From Lachnospiraceae bacterium (GTDB lineage Bacteria; Bacillota; Clostridia; Lachnospirales; Lachnospiraceae), in the NCBI GenBank assembly GCA_028693165.1, contig JAQUVX010000002.1, positions 62,001-126,000 on the forward strand: 64,000 bases of DNA, given 5' to 3'. Positions 1 to 8,646 of this stretch are shown here, piece after piece. The notes beneath the pieces are model-generated. The model had not been told where the DNA came from, ran no database searches, and saw only the letters and a list, made by a program, of their open reading frames with translations. The position numbers and the translations under genes were made by a program. The number at the start of each line of letters is the position of its first letter. Within the stretch, counting starts at the first letter, position 1.

Positions 1-164
1 AGTCTTGCCAGCTGTTCCGCGGTATAACGCGGCAGCTCCGGCTCGGCTCCAGGCCCGCTCGGAGCAGCTCCGGCCAGCGCCTGTAGCGGGGCTGCCGCAA
101 GAATTCCGGCCACAGCCAGCGCAGTAAGCCGGATGCTTCTGCTTCGTTTCATGTGGCTTCTCAT
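1..164 (-). CDS. TolC-like efflux protein, N-terminal part (cut by window edge)
   Basis: This is the N-terminal 54 codons of a secreted protein that continues beyond the left edge. The ATG at 164 follows a GAGGAGG ribosome binding site by about 6 bases; a second ATG at 152 is too far away. The product starts with a basic stretch (MRSHMKRSRSIR), a hydrophobic core and an ALA-type cleavage region at about residue 31. The mature part carries LPRYTAEQLARL, which resembles the region just after the signal peptide of the next gene. It lies 23 bases downstream of that gene, so it is the last visible gene of the efflux operon. The TolC assignment rests on this similarity and on context, because the helical body is outside the window. 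Confidence 0.6.
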   Translation of the reverse strand, partial: MRSHMKRSRSIRLTALAVAGILAAAPLQALAGAAPSGPGAEPELPRYTAEQLAR

Positions 165-187
165 ACAGCCTCCTCCTCGCATCATAT

Positions 188-1357
188 CTATGAAGTGCTG
201 GCCAGCCCGTTGACTGCCCAATCATAAGTTTCCATGGTCTGGAACAGATTCAGATCTGCAATCTGCACATCCAGTTGTGCGCTTTGTGTCGTATACTGCT
301 GATTGTCGTACTGCATCTGGCTTGCATTTCCATGCTGATACTGCACCTGAACGCTTGTCAGATTGCGGTTTGCCAGATCCAGTGCCGCTGCGGCCTGATC
401 ATAGGACAGCTTTGCTGCCAGCACATTCTGATAATTCGTCACCAGTGCGGAACCGATCTTCTGTTCATTGTCTGCGATTGTCTTTTCCAGACTTTCGCGG
501 ACATTGGCACTGGTCGCATTTTGCAGCTTCTTTTTGTTCGCTTTCAGCGTATAATTATTTTCCAAAGCCTTCTCTTTGTCTGCCTGCGGATTCATCTGAT
601 CAATCCTGCTGATGTCCGATTTCGGTACCGCCCGAATCTCCGGTGTATCCGAAAATCTCCATCCCAGCATCACCTGCAGCTTCTGCCGCACGGTCTCGAT
701 CCCGGTCTGCGTTGACGCGATGGTCCGGTCTGCATTCTGCATGGTTTCCTGCGCGTTCAGCACATCCACCTGCGTTGCCAGGCCGGAAGCCTGTTTGCTC
801 TGCGCGCTGCGCAGGGAAAGCTCCGCCTGCTTTTTCGCCAGCTCTGCCTGCTGAAGACTGAGCTGATCCTTCTCATAGGAGATCATGTTGCTCTGTGCAA
901 CCGTGACCAGCGTTTTCTCCGCCGACTTATAGGTCAGGTAGGTAACCTCACTGTCTTCCAGTGTGTTATCTGCCTGCTTTTCCAGATTCTTTGCCTGCAC
1001 CTCGGCACTCAGCAGAGATCCAACCACATAGCCATAGGTCGGGTCCGATGAGTCCGGATAATCCAGACTGGCGTAAATCTCATCTGCCATATCCTGATAT
1101 TTCGATGCCACATCGTCCCGTGTGGTGCCGTATTCCCGCTTGAACTCTGCCAGATCGAGCTGATTGGTCTGAACCGTCGTATTGTACTCGTTGACCAGAT
1201 CCTCCAGCTCGCCATATTCCAGCACATTATCGCGAAGTCTTGCCCACTCCTCACCGGTGCGGGCAAACTCCGGGCTGGCAGCCAGCGCCCCGGTCGGGGC
1301 AGCTGTCAGCATGATACCGGCGAGGCCCAGCGGTAATGCTCGTTTCCAAATCTTCAT
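188..1357 (-). CDS. TolC family outer-membrane-efflux-like protein
   Basis: The product is about 389 residues, with a signal peptide (MKIWKRALPLGLAG to about residue 27) and a long alpha-helical body rich in Q, A, L and N. Residues about 120-240 and 270-380 read as paired coiled-coil hairpins, as in TolC/OEP proteins (for example LRSAQSKQASGLATQVDVL, a typical OEP helix-turn segment). In diderms such proteins form the exit duct of tripartite pumps. I chose ATG 1357, preceded by GGGAGG, over a TTG at 1375. It is 42 bases downstream of the RND pump gene and is followed by a second similar gene. If the organism is monoderm, the duct has no outer membrane to sit in, and a cell-wall-spanning or scaffold role would have to be assumed; that is inference. 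Confidence 0.8.
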   Translation of the reverse strand: MKIWKRALPLGLAGIMLTAAPTGALAASPEFARTGEEWARLRDNVLEYGELEDLVNEYNTTVQTNQLDLAEFKREYGTTRDDVASKYQDMADEIYASLDYPDSSDPTYGYVVGSLLSAEVQAKNLEKQADNTLEDSEVTYLTYKSAEKTLVTVAQSNMISYEKDQLSLQQAELAKKQAELSLRSAQSKQASGLATQVDVLNAQETMQNADRTIASTQTGIETVRQKLQVMLGWRFSDTPEIRAVPKSDISRIDQMNPQADKEKALENNYTLKANKKKLQNATSANVRESLEKTIADNEQKIGSALVTNYQNVLAAKLSYDQAAAALDLANRNLTSVQVQYQHGNASQMQYDNQQYTTQSAQLDVQIADLNLFQTMETYDWAVNGLASTS

Positions 1358-1399
1358 ATTCAATAAACCTCCCAATTTTCTCCAAACAGGTTACCTGAT

Positions 1400-4300
1400 T
1401 TAATCGTAGCTTGGCTCCGGTTTCTTCTTCCGGTTCATGATCGAATAGTAGATCGGCAGCATCAGCAGTGCAAGAATGGTGGATGCAACCAGACCGCCTA
1501 CGTCTACCAGCGCCAGACCCTGCATACTCTCACCGCTGTCGCCGTAGCCCATCGCCATCGGGATCATCGCCACGATTGTCGTCAGAGTCGTCATTAGAAT
1601 CGGGCGAAGACGTGTCGCTCCGGCCTCGATCAGTGCCGTATTCAGATCCATGGTCTGACGATACTGGTTCACGGTATCTACATATAGAATACCATTGTTA
1701 ACAACCGTACCGGTCAGCATCAAAAATCCCAGCAGAGATGCCATGTTGATGGCAACGTCGGCCACATACAAAAATCCAAAGGAACCAATCAGTGCGAACG
1801 GAATCGTCGTCATAACCATCAGGGAGAACTTCGGCGACTCAAACTGTGCTGCCATGACTACGAATACCAGGAATACTGCGGTAGCAATCGCACCAAACAG
1901 GTTTGCAAACTCCTCCGCCATCGCGGTATCCATCGAGTTCGTACCACGGGTAATGGTCGGTCCCATATGCTTTGATACGACCTCATCATACAGTTTGTTC
2001 TCGATCGCGTCAATCTCTCGCTGATCATCCGTTGCCACATCACCGGTAATCGTCACCTGATACTGCTTATCTTCACGGACGATGGTCGTCGGGCTGTCCT
2101 TGAATTTAATATCTGCCACATCGGTCAATGCCACAGAACCGCCTGCGTTGTTGGTCAGGACAATGCCCTGAAGTTCATCGATCGTGTCGTACTCTTCCTT
2201 CGGGTATTCCACCTTGACGCTGATCTCATTGCCGTTCACATCCAGGGTGGTCGCCTCGGTTCCGCCGAGAATATTGCTGACAGAACCCGCAATTTGCAGC
2301 GGGGTAATATTTTCCGCATTCGCTTTTACCGCATCGATGTCCAGTTTGACAACCGGTGCTGCATTTTCCAGTGTCGTATGTACCTTGGTCACCTCCGGGT
2401 GGTCCATCAGCTCCGATGCAATCACATCCGAAGCCGCTTTTAAGTCATCGTACTGGGTGCTCTTTAAAATATACTCAACTCCATTTGTGCTGCTCATCAT
2501 GGAGTTGGAGGAAGCCGCCGTGACGGTCACATTCGCTCCCGGCACACTGTTGAGGAGCTGTTTCCATTCCCGCGTAATATCTTTCGTCTCGCGCTTCCGG
2601 TCATCCTTCAAATAAGCTGTCAGCGTAGCTCCGCCGGCATTCAGACTCATACCGCTTCCGCCGCTGGTCAAAAGATAGGAATCCAGATCCTCATCCTGTA
2701 TTACCAGTGCTTCCACCTTCTGATAAATCTTATCGGTTTCTTCCACCTGCAGACCCGGACGCGTCTCGATGCTTACGGTGATCGTTCCGGTATCATCCGA
2801 AGCCATCAGCTCCATACGAAGCTTGGTTGCCAAAAAGAGGGATCCTGCAAGCATCAGGATAGAAACAAGCATAACTGTCTTTTTCTTCGGCAGAATCACC
2901 TTCATCAAACCCCGGTAACCATCCTGCATCGCACGAATCAGACCGCCGACCGGCGAATTTTCCTTCTCCTGCGGACGATACATACAGTAACACAGCGGTA
3001 CAATGGTCATCGCGCTGATCAGCGATGCCAGCATACAGAAGATGATGGTAAAGCCCAGTGGCATGAACATCTGCCCGGTCAGTCCGGATAACAGTGCCAG
3101 CGGGAGGAATACCACGCAGGTGGTGAGCGTAGATCCGATGATGGACTGCAGGACGATGCCGCTGCCCTCCAATGCCGCCTCGCGGTAGCCCACGACACCT
3201 TTTCCCTTCGTCGACCGGAAGCAGCTCTCCAATACTACAATCGAGTTATCTACCATCATTCCGACACCAAGCACCAACGAACTCAGTGTGATGACGTTCA
3301 GTGTAAAGCCCATGGCCTGCATGAGAATCAATGCCGCCAGGATCGAGATCGGGATCGAAGTTCCGACAATCAGGGACGCCTTGATCTCGCCAAAGAACAG
3401 GAAGATGATCACCATGGAGATCAAAACTGCCATAACCATGGTCTGCATAACGCTGTTCAGGGCGGACTTGATCGAGTCACTGGTATCATCAACTACGGTA
3501 ATCTCCAGATTCGGATCGGCATCCGTCAGAGTCTTGATGGTCGCCTGTGCCGCCTTGGAAACCTCCATTGCCGTTGCACTCTGCTGCTTCTTCAGCTCCA
3601 CAGAAATCGTATCATTGCCGTCATAGCGTGCAATACCACTGACATCTTCAAGTGCCGTACCGATATTCGCCACATCCTCCAGATAGATGACATTGCCATT
3701 GCCCAGAGAGATCGGGATCTGCTTTAACAGCTCCTCGGTATCATACTCGGTTCCCGCACTGACAGACAGCTTCTGGCCGCCGACGATGGTATCGCCTGCC
3801 GGATAAGTAAAGTTTGCGGAGCCGATCGCCGACGCGATGGAACTCATGGTCAGATGATACTGATCCAGCTTCTCCGGAATCAGTGCGATCCTTACATATT
3901 CTTCCTGACCGCCGCTGACATTGACATCCGTCACGGAGGAAATCTTCTCGAATTCCGGCACGACCTTATTGTCAACATAGTTGTAAAGATTCGACTCTGT
4001 CTTATGGTTGATCGCCAGAGACATGGTCGCCATATCATCCATATTCAGTTCCACGATGGTCGGCGACTCGCAGTCGTCCGGAAGATCGGACTCAAGGGCA
4101 TCCATCTTCTTCTTCAGATCATCGTAGGCCTCATCCATGTCCTTACCATAATTATACTGGACGATAACGAAGGAAACATTCTCCATAGAATCGGAGTTTA
4201 CTTTCTTAACACCACTTAATGCACCGATCTCATCCTCGATCTCAGTCGTAACCAGATCGTTCACGTCCTCCGGACTTGCACCCGGATATACGGTATAGAT

Positions 4301-4438
4301 GATCAGCATCGGCATATCCATGGTCGGCATCAGCTCCAGCTTTGCCGACATCATGGACTGAATACCGAACACAATCAGACAGAGAACCATCAGTATGGTT
4401 GTGACCGGACGTTTGAGGACTGTTTTAGTTAATCCCAT
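1400..4438 (-). CDS. RND family multidrug efflux transporter (AcrB/SwrC-like)
   Basis: This 1012-residue inner-membrane pump has the RND plan: TM1 at about residues 12-32, two large extracytoplasmic loops, and two clusters of membrane helices (about 335-480 and 850-1005). It would export hydrophobic or amphiphilic compounds using an ion gradient. The TM4 motif around residue 396 reads VDNSIVVLE; the AcrB proton-relay pair Asp-Asp is Asp-Asn here. The TM10 segment near residue 914 reads VVNNGILYVD, without the AcrB lysine. The relay therefore differs from AcrB, which I believe is common in Firmicute members. The gene starts 14 bases after the adaptor gene and precedes the TolC-like genes, giving a complete tripartite set in one operon. 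Confidence 0.93.
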   Translation of the reverse strand: MGLTKTVLKRPVTTILMVLCLIVFGIQSMMSAKLELMPTMDMPMLIIYTVYPGASPEDVNDLVTTEIEDEIGALSGVKKVNSDSMENVSFVIVQYNYGKDMDEAYDDLKKKMDALESDLPDDCESPTIVELNMDDMATMSLAINHKTESNLYNYVDNKVVPEFEKISSVTDVNVSGGQEEYVRIALIPEKLDQYHLTMSSIASAIGSANFTYPAGDTIVGGQKLSVSAGTEYDTEELLKQIPISLGNGNVIYLEDVANIGTALEDVSGIARYDGNDTISVELKKQQSATAMEVSKAAQATIKTLTDADPNLEITVVDDTSDSIKSALNSVMQTMVMAVLISMVIIFLFFGEIKASLIVGTSIPISILAALILMQAMGFTLNVITLSSLVLGVGMMVDNSIVVLESCFRSTKGKGVVGYREAALEGSGIVLQSIIGSTLTTCVVFLPLALLSGLTGQMFMPLGFTIIFCMLASLISAMTIVPLCYCMYRPQEKENSPVGGLIRAMQDGYRGLMKVILPKKKTVMLVSILMLAGSLFLATKLRMELMASDDTGTITVSIETRPGLQVEETDKIYQKVEALVIQDEDLDSYLLTSGGSGMSLNAGGATLTAYLKDDRKRETKDITREWKQLLNSVPGANVTVTAASSNSMMSSTNGVEYILKSTQYDDLKAASDVIASELMDHPEVTKVHTTLENAAPVVKLDIDAVKANAENITPLQIAGSVSNILGGTEATTLDVNGNEISVKVEYPKEEYDTIDELQGIVLTNNAGGSVALTDVADIKFKDSPTTIVREDKQYQVTITGDVATDDQREIDAIENKLYDEVVSKHMGPTITRGTNSMDTAMAEEFANLFGAIATAVFLVFVVMAAQFESPKFSLMVMTTIPFALIGSFGFLYVADVAINMASLLGFLMLTGTVVNNGILYVDTVNQYRQTMDLNTALIEAGATRLRPILMTTLTTIVAMIPMAMGYGDSGESMQGLALVDVGGLVASTILALLMLPIYYSIMNRKKKPEPSYD

Positions 4439-4452
4439 TGTTGTCTCCTCCT

Positions 4453-5544
4453 CTACTGCGCCTGTGTGGTTTCGGTCTGTGCTGTCTCAGCCTGCGCCGC
4501 CTCAGTCCGAACGATTGATCCTTCATAAAGTTCAGAACTCCAGGTCGTAATCACTTCATCCTGCTCTGTGACTCCAGACAAAATCTGGATCTGTTTCGCA
4601 TCGTAGATACCGACTTCCACCGGTACGCGATGAACGGTTCCATTATCATAAGTATAGACATAGGCATCTCCGCCGGAATAATATACCGTGTCAACCGGCA
4701 GGGTCAGAACATTCTCTTCCTTATCTGAGGTCACATAGAGCTTCACCGTAGAACCGGTTGGAAGTGCATCGCCATCCTCTACCGATGCCTTGATCTTGAA
4801 CAGGCCGGTCGCGGAATCAATCATGCTGCTGACTTCGTTGATGTTGCCGTGATACTCCATGCCATTCTTCTCGATGGTCACATCAGAACCAACGGCAAGC
4901 TGTTTGACAATCTTCTCCGGAACCGAGAAGGTAACCGATTTGCTGCCCTCGCCGGAGATTACGCAGACCAGATTCTGCTGTCCTACCGTATCGTGTACTT
5001 CGATATCGCAGATCTCTACTTTGCCTCCGATGGGTGCCGTAATATGGCTGTACTCCACCTGGTTGTCATAGTTGAGTTTTGCGGAATCGTACTGAATCTG
5101 TGCATTCTTCGCCTGGGTCTGTGCCTGCTCGAAGGCTGCGCTTGCGATATCGCCTGCTGCAAACAATGCCTGCTGGCGGGACAGATTGGTCTGGGCATCG
5201 GAAAGGGACTGCTGCGCCGATTCCAGGCTGAGTCTCGAAGTCTCCACCTGCTTGGTGTCGATGGTGCAGATCGCCTGACCTTCCTTTACCACATCGCCTG
5301 CCTTGACAAATATTTCCGTCACATCTCCGCCCATCTTCGGGTATATGTATACAACGTCCGACGGCTCCACCGTGCCGACCAGGTTACGGTACAGCTCAAT
5401 CGTGCCGTTCACCGGCTTCTGTACCTCCACCACCGGAATCGGAATCTCCTCCGCTGCATCTTTCGGCTTCAAAATCTTTGGTAATGCTACGGCCGCGACG
5501 ATCGCGACTACTACTGCGCCTGTAATGATCACATTCTTTTTCAT
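4453..5544 (-). CDS. RND efflux adaptor (membrane fusion protein)
   Basis: This 363-residue HlyD/AcrA-type protein has an uncleaved N-terminal anchor (residues 5-22). It is followed by a biotinyl-lipoyl half-motif (about 70-105), a coiled-coil hairpin (about 105-165, with SLESAQQSLSDAQTNL), the second lipoyl half (SHITAPIGGKVEI), then beta-barrel and membrane-proximal domains. The tail is rich in Q, T, A and E. It bridges the RND pump and the TolC-like duct. The start has a good GAGGAG site 6 bases upstream. It lies 26 bases after the tetR gene and 14 bases before the pump gene, so it is co-transcribed with both. Confidence 0.92.
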   Translation of the reverse strand: MKKNVIITGAVVVAIVAAVALPKILKPKDAAEEIPIPVVEVQKPVNGTIELYRNLVGTVEPSDVVYIYPKMGGDVTEIFVKAGDVVKEGQAICTIDTKQVETSRLSLESAQQSLSDAQTNLSRQQALFAAGDIASAAFEQAQTQAKNAQIQYDSAKLNYDNQVEYSHITAPIGGKVEICDIEVHDTVGQQNLVCVISGEGSKSVTFSVPEKIVKQLAVGSDVTIEKNGMEYHGNINEVSSMIDSATGLFKIKASVEDGDALPTGSTVKLYVTSDKEENVLTLPVDTVYYSGGDAYVYTYDNGTVHRVPVEVGIYDAKQIQILSGVTEQDEVITTWSSELYEGSIVRTEAAQAETAQTETTQAQ

Positions 5545-5570
5545 TGCTGTCTCCTCTTTATTTAAGTCAT

Positions 5571-6203
5571 TTAATCTGCATACGCACCATAGCGGAGCGT
5601 GTCAAGCATCCCATGAAACACATTCCGCACCGCATCCACCTGCTCCGGATGCCGATAATACTGCTTAATCGCAAGCAGTACCGCAGTCAGGCCAAGTGTC
5701 ATAACCGATATAAAGCTCTCCCGGCTGGCCTTTCTCAGGCGGCTCTTATCAATCCTGTCGTAAATCCATCGGAGCGGAAACTCCTCGTTGTCCATCGCGG
5801 CTGCCCCGCACTGCGGGCCATCATCCAGTCCGAAGATCTGAGCGTTCTGCTCATAGGAAAAGACATTTCTAACGACTTCCACCATCGTTGTCGTCTTCTC
5901 CATCTGACTCAGGGAATGTTCAAACAGATGAGAAAACATATCCATGAGATCTCCTCCGTTTTCATCCAGATTCACCCCGCAAAGCTCAAGCATCTGCTTC
6001 CCCGTATCCTCAAAAATAAATTTCACAACATCCTGCTTATCTTCAAAATAGGTATAAAAGCTGCCTCTGGATATCTCTGCGTTATGGATAATCTGATTGA
6101 TGGAAGCCTTCTCAAACGGTACTCTCGCAAATTCCCGAATCGCCGCTTCACGAATCAGCTGCTTTTTGGCTTCCGGCAATCGGTAAAATCGTTCCGTAGG
6201 CAT
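5571..6203 (-). CDS. TetR family repressor of the RND operon
   Basis: This 210-residue protein has a TetR helix-turn-helix at residues about 10-55 (KKQLIREAAIREF ... SRGSFYTYFEDKQDVVKF). A helical ligand-binding domain follows, typical of the AcrR/QacR group. The start is preceded by GGGAGGGG at 6 bases. It is the first gene of the efflux operon. Its promoter (6277-6305) holds a palindrome in the -35/-10 spacer and a second palindrome downstream, so autorepression relieved by a pump substrate is the likely control. The ligand cannot be predicted. Confidence 0.92.
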   Translation of the reverse strand: MPTERFYRLPEAKKQLIREAAIREFARVPFEKASINQIIHNAEISRGSFYTYFEDKQDVVKFIFEDTGKQMLELCGVNLDENGGDLMDMFSHLFEHSLSQMEKTTTMVEVVRNVFSYEQNAQIFGLDDGPQCGAAAMDNEEFPLRWIYDRIDKSRLRKASRESFISVMTLGLTAVLLAIKQYYRHPEQVDAVRNVFHGMLDTLRYGAYAD

Positions 6204-6238
6204 CTCGATCCCCTCCCTTTCTCTCCCAAGCCTCTAAT

Positions 6239-6253
6239 GTGACAAGTTGTCAC
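6239..6253. promoter_or_regulatory. TetR-type operator O2
   Basis: A 15-bp palindrome with one central base (GTGACAA-G-TTGTCAC) lies about 17 bases downstream of the predicted start of transcription of the tetR-RND operon. It shares the TGACA/TGTCA arms with the palindrome inside the promoter. Confidence 0.75.
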
Positions 6254-6276
6254 TTTTTCTCAGCGACATGGGTTTC

Positions 6277-6305
6277 ATTATAATGACACCCTGTCACTTT
6301 GTCAA
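6277..6305 (-). promoter_or_regulatory. Consensus promoter of the tetR-RND operon with internal operator O1
   Basis: On the minus strand the sequence is TTGACA (6305-6300), a 17-base spacer, then TATAAT (6282-6277): both hexamers match the sigma-A consensus exactly. The spacer contains the palindrome TGACA-CCC-TGTCA (6284-6296). A repressor bound there would block RNA polymerase. A perfect promoter fits an operon kept silent by its own repressor. Confidence 0.85.
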
Positions 6306-6322
6306 TAGAGGTTATAAAAATT

Positions 6323-6352
6323 TTACAATTTTCTTCCATTCTCTGCTATAAT
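6323..6352 (+). promoter_or_regulatory. Promoter of the DMT exporter gene
   Basis: TTACAA (6323-6328), an 18-base spacer and TATAAT (6347-6352) lie 35 bases before the start codon of the downstream gene. This promoter is divergent from the tetR promoter and close enough to be influenced by the same operators. Confidence 0.55.
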
Positions 6353-6386
6353 CAGATTGAATGACTTAAGAATGGGAGTACATGAG

Positions 6387-7274
6387 ATGGGATACCTTTA
6401 TTTGTTCTGCGTTGCAATGATGTTCAGCTTCGGAGGCACCTGCGTGAAGCTGATCAGCCCCTACTTCGGGCCGGGCTACATTACGTTTTTCCGCTTCGCG
6501 GTGGGGGTCCTCTGGCTGCTCGTATTAAAGCTGGTGCTGCGCCAGCATTTTCAGAAGAATATGATCGCCACCCTCAAGCTGGTGGGAAGCTGGATTTTGA
6601 TCGGCGCCGTCGCCAAATGGATGGCTTACTTAACCGAGAACTACGCCCTGTCCCACGGCCCTTCCTACGGCAATATCGTGACGCAGCCGGCGCAGACGAT
6701 CTTCCTGACGTTGTCCAGTGTTCTCCTATTTAAAGAGAAACTGTCCCCGCACAAGATTGCCTGCATTATCCTATGCATGTGCGGCGTCCTGTGCATCTCC
6801 TGGAACGGGCGCTCTCTGTCCGCTTTTTTCCAGGACAATGTCCTGCTGACGGTCCTCTTCATCTTCTCCGGCATGTGTGCCGGCTGCCATGTCCTGGCAC
6901 AGAAGATGATCGCCGACCGCATGGACATCATCGACAGCAACCTGGCGATCTTCGCTGTCTCGGGTGTCTTGTCCAGTGTTCCGCTGATTCCAAGCGCCGC
7001 CAGCGGCGCTCTCGTCGGACTTCATCCGGCACTGTCCTGCATCCTGGCAATCCTGGCCTTCGGTTTTATCACAGGCATCGGCTTCTATCTGAATGCCAAG
7101 GCGATCCCGCTAGTGCCGTTTTACATGGTGCCAATCATCCAGAGCACCATGGCGGTGTTTGCGATCACCTGGGGCGTGCTGTTCTTTCACGAAAAGATCA
7201 CGGCTTATATTGTCGGCGGAACGGCGATGTTTATTGTGGGGCTGATTGGACTGCAAATGAAAACCAGAAGATAA
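6387..7274 (+). CDS. EamA/DMT superfamily transporter
   Basis: This is a roughly 295-residue integral membrane protein with ten predicted helices arranged as two EamA repeats (about residues 3-130 and 145-290). The family exports or exchanges small metabolites such as amino acids, sugars or nucleotide-related compounds; the substrate here is unknown. The start ATG 6387 is preceded by GGGAG at 8 bases; an earlier ATG at 6372 and a TTG at 6357 lack a comparable site. It is a single gene divergent from the RND operon and closed by a strong terminator. Confidence 0.85.
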   Translation: MGYLYLFCVAMMFSFGGTCVKLISPYFGPGYITFFRFAVGVLWLLVLKLVLRQHFQKNMIATLKLVGSWILIGAVAKWMAYLTENYALSHGPSYGNIVTQPAQTIFLTLSSVLLFKEKLSPHKIACIILCMCGVLCISWNGRSLSAFFQDNVLLTVLFIFSGMCAGCHVLAQKMIADRMDIIDSNLAIFAVSGVLSSVPLIPSAASGALVGLHPALSCILAILAFGFITGIGFYLNAKAIPLVPFYMVPIIQSTMAVFAITWGVLFFHEKITAYIVGGTAMFIVGLIGLQMKTRR

Positions 7275-7291
7275 GTGCAGACACTTACATA

Positions 7292-7341
7292 ACAAAAAGA
7301 AGGAGAATCCGCGCAGCACGCGTGATTCTCCTTCTTTTTGT
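7292..7341. terminator. Bidirectional rho-independent terminator
   Basis: Perfect 18-bp arms (7292-7309 and 7324-7341) enclose a 14-base loop that can itself fold through CGCG/CGCG. The right arm ends in a T tract on the plus strand and the left arm gives T residues on the minus strand. It separates the convergent DMT and symporter genes. Confidence 0.9.
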
Positions 7342-7360
7342 TTTCTTTCTGTTACGGCTG

Positions 7361-8601
7361 TCAGTCTTGTACTTTCACCTGTTTGCTCAGCCAGTCTTTT
7401 CCTTCTACCATTCTGGTAACGATCATGGAAGCGATCGTGTCACCGCTTGCATTTAAGCAGGTTGCCGCCGGATCTACCAGGAATCCGATGGTTGCGATCA
7501 GCGGGAATGCCTCTGCTGGGAATCCGAACAGGCTCACGATCAGCATCTCACCAACCAGTCCGCCGCCCGGTGCGCCGGACAATACGAACGCACTGAGAAT
7601 CGCAACTGCGATCGCCATGGCGTAGGTTCCCACTCCGGTAAACGGCATCTGGAATACTCCGAACAGGAATGCAATCTTTGTGATTGCGGACAGTACCGAG
7701 CCATCCATATGCATGGTTGCGCCCATCGGGAGTACGATGTTGCTGATGTCCTCCGGAACGCCGATGCCCTTGCAGGCTTCCATATTAACCGGAAGTGTCG
7801 CCACGGAGCTCTGTGTTGCAAATGCGGTAACCGCCGGGCTGAAGATATGCTTTAACATCCGCTTTACGCCGAGCTTGCCGCCTGCAAAATAGGCATAGGC
7901 CGGGAAGAAAATTGCCACGTATACCAGGCACATCGGATAATAGATCAGCATAGTTCTGCCGTAATCACCGATCAGCTGCGGTCCGAACTCACCAACCAGA
8001 TTTGCAAAATAAGCGCCAAGTCCGATCGGAGCGAATTTCATGATCATGTCTACCATTTTCATAATGATGCTGTTTAAGTTGTTCAGCAGTTTTCCCGCCG
8101 GGCTTTCTTCTCCGCCACTGGATGCGACTGCCAGTCCGGACATGATCGCGAACACGATGATCGGAAGCATATTCTTTCTGCTCATCAGGCCGCTAAAATC
8201 ATTGACGGTCAGGGCACCGACGATCATGCTGCCGATTCCTGCGGATTCTTCCAGCTCCGCTGCTGCAAGGCGATGGTCGTATTCGCTGCCGGCGGCCAGA
8301 TATTGACCACGACCAGCACGAGTACGGCGGCCAGACCACCGGTCACCACGAAGGTTGTCACAAGACTTCCCAGAATCTTTCCAAGACGTTTCATGTTAAC
8401 CATGTTGCCTACAGCCGTCGTGATCGAGACAAATACCATCGGAACCACAATCGTAAACATCAAATTCAGGAAAATATCTCCCAGTGGTGCCAGCGCCGTC
8501 GCCTTCTCACCAAAAACCACACCAATGATCGCACCGATCAGAATACCCGCCAAAAGCATTAACGGAAATTTATAGCTCGCCCATATTTTTTTCTTATCCA
8601 T
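7361..8601 (-). pseudogene. Dicarboxylate/amino acid:cation symporter (DAACS), frameshifted
   Basis: Two reading frames together make one DAACS (GltP/TcyP-type) symporter of about 415 residues. The 5' part (8601 to about 8265) holds TM1-3 up to NIWPPAANTTIALQ. The 3' part holds the rest, including LMSRKNMLPIIVF, the hairpin-loop region and the NMDGS-like HMDGSVLSA segment. The frames meet near 8261-8267. Restoring one G there gives LQAAELEESAGIG and a continuous protein, so a single-base deletion, real or from sequencing, is the simplest reading. The start follows a G-rich site, and the gene is 45 bases downstream of the C-S lyase gene. Family members take up glutamate, dicarboxylates or cystine; the neighbours favour cystine or a related sulfur compound. 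Confidence 0.8.
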
Positions 8602-8646
8602 TGTGTAAACCCCCATCTCCCATGTAATTGTTGTTCCGGTTACCGG

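Noticed and set aside
1358..1375. Longer start (TTG 1375) for the TolC-like gene
   Set aside because: It would include the ribosome binding site GGGAGG in the coding region; ATG 1357 directly precedes a normal signal peptide.
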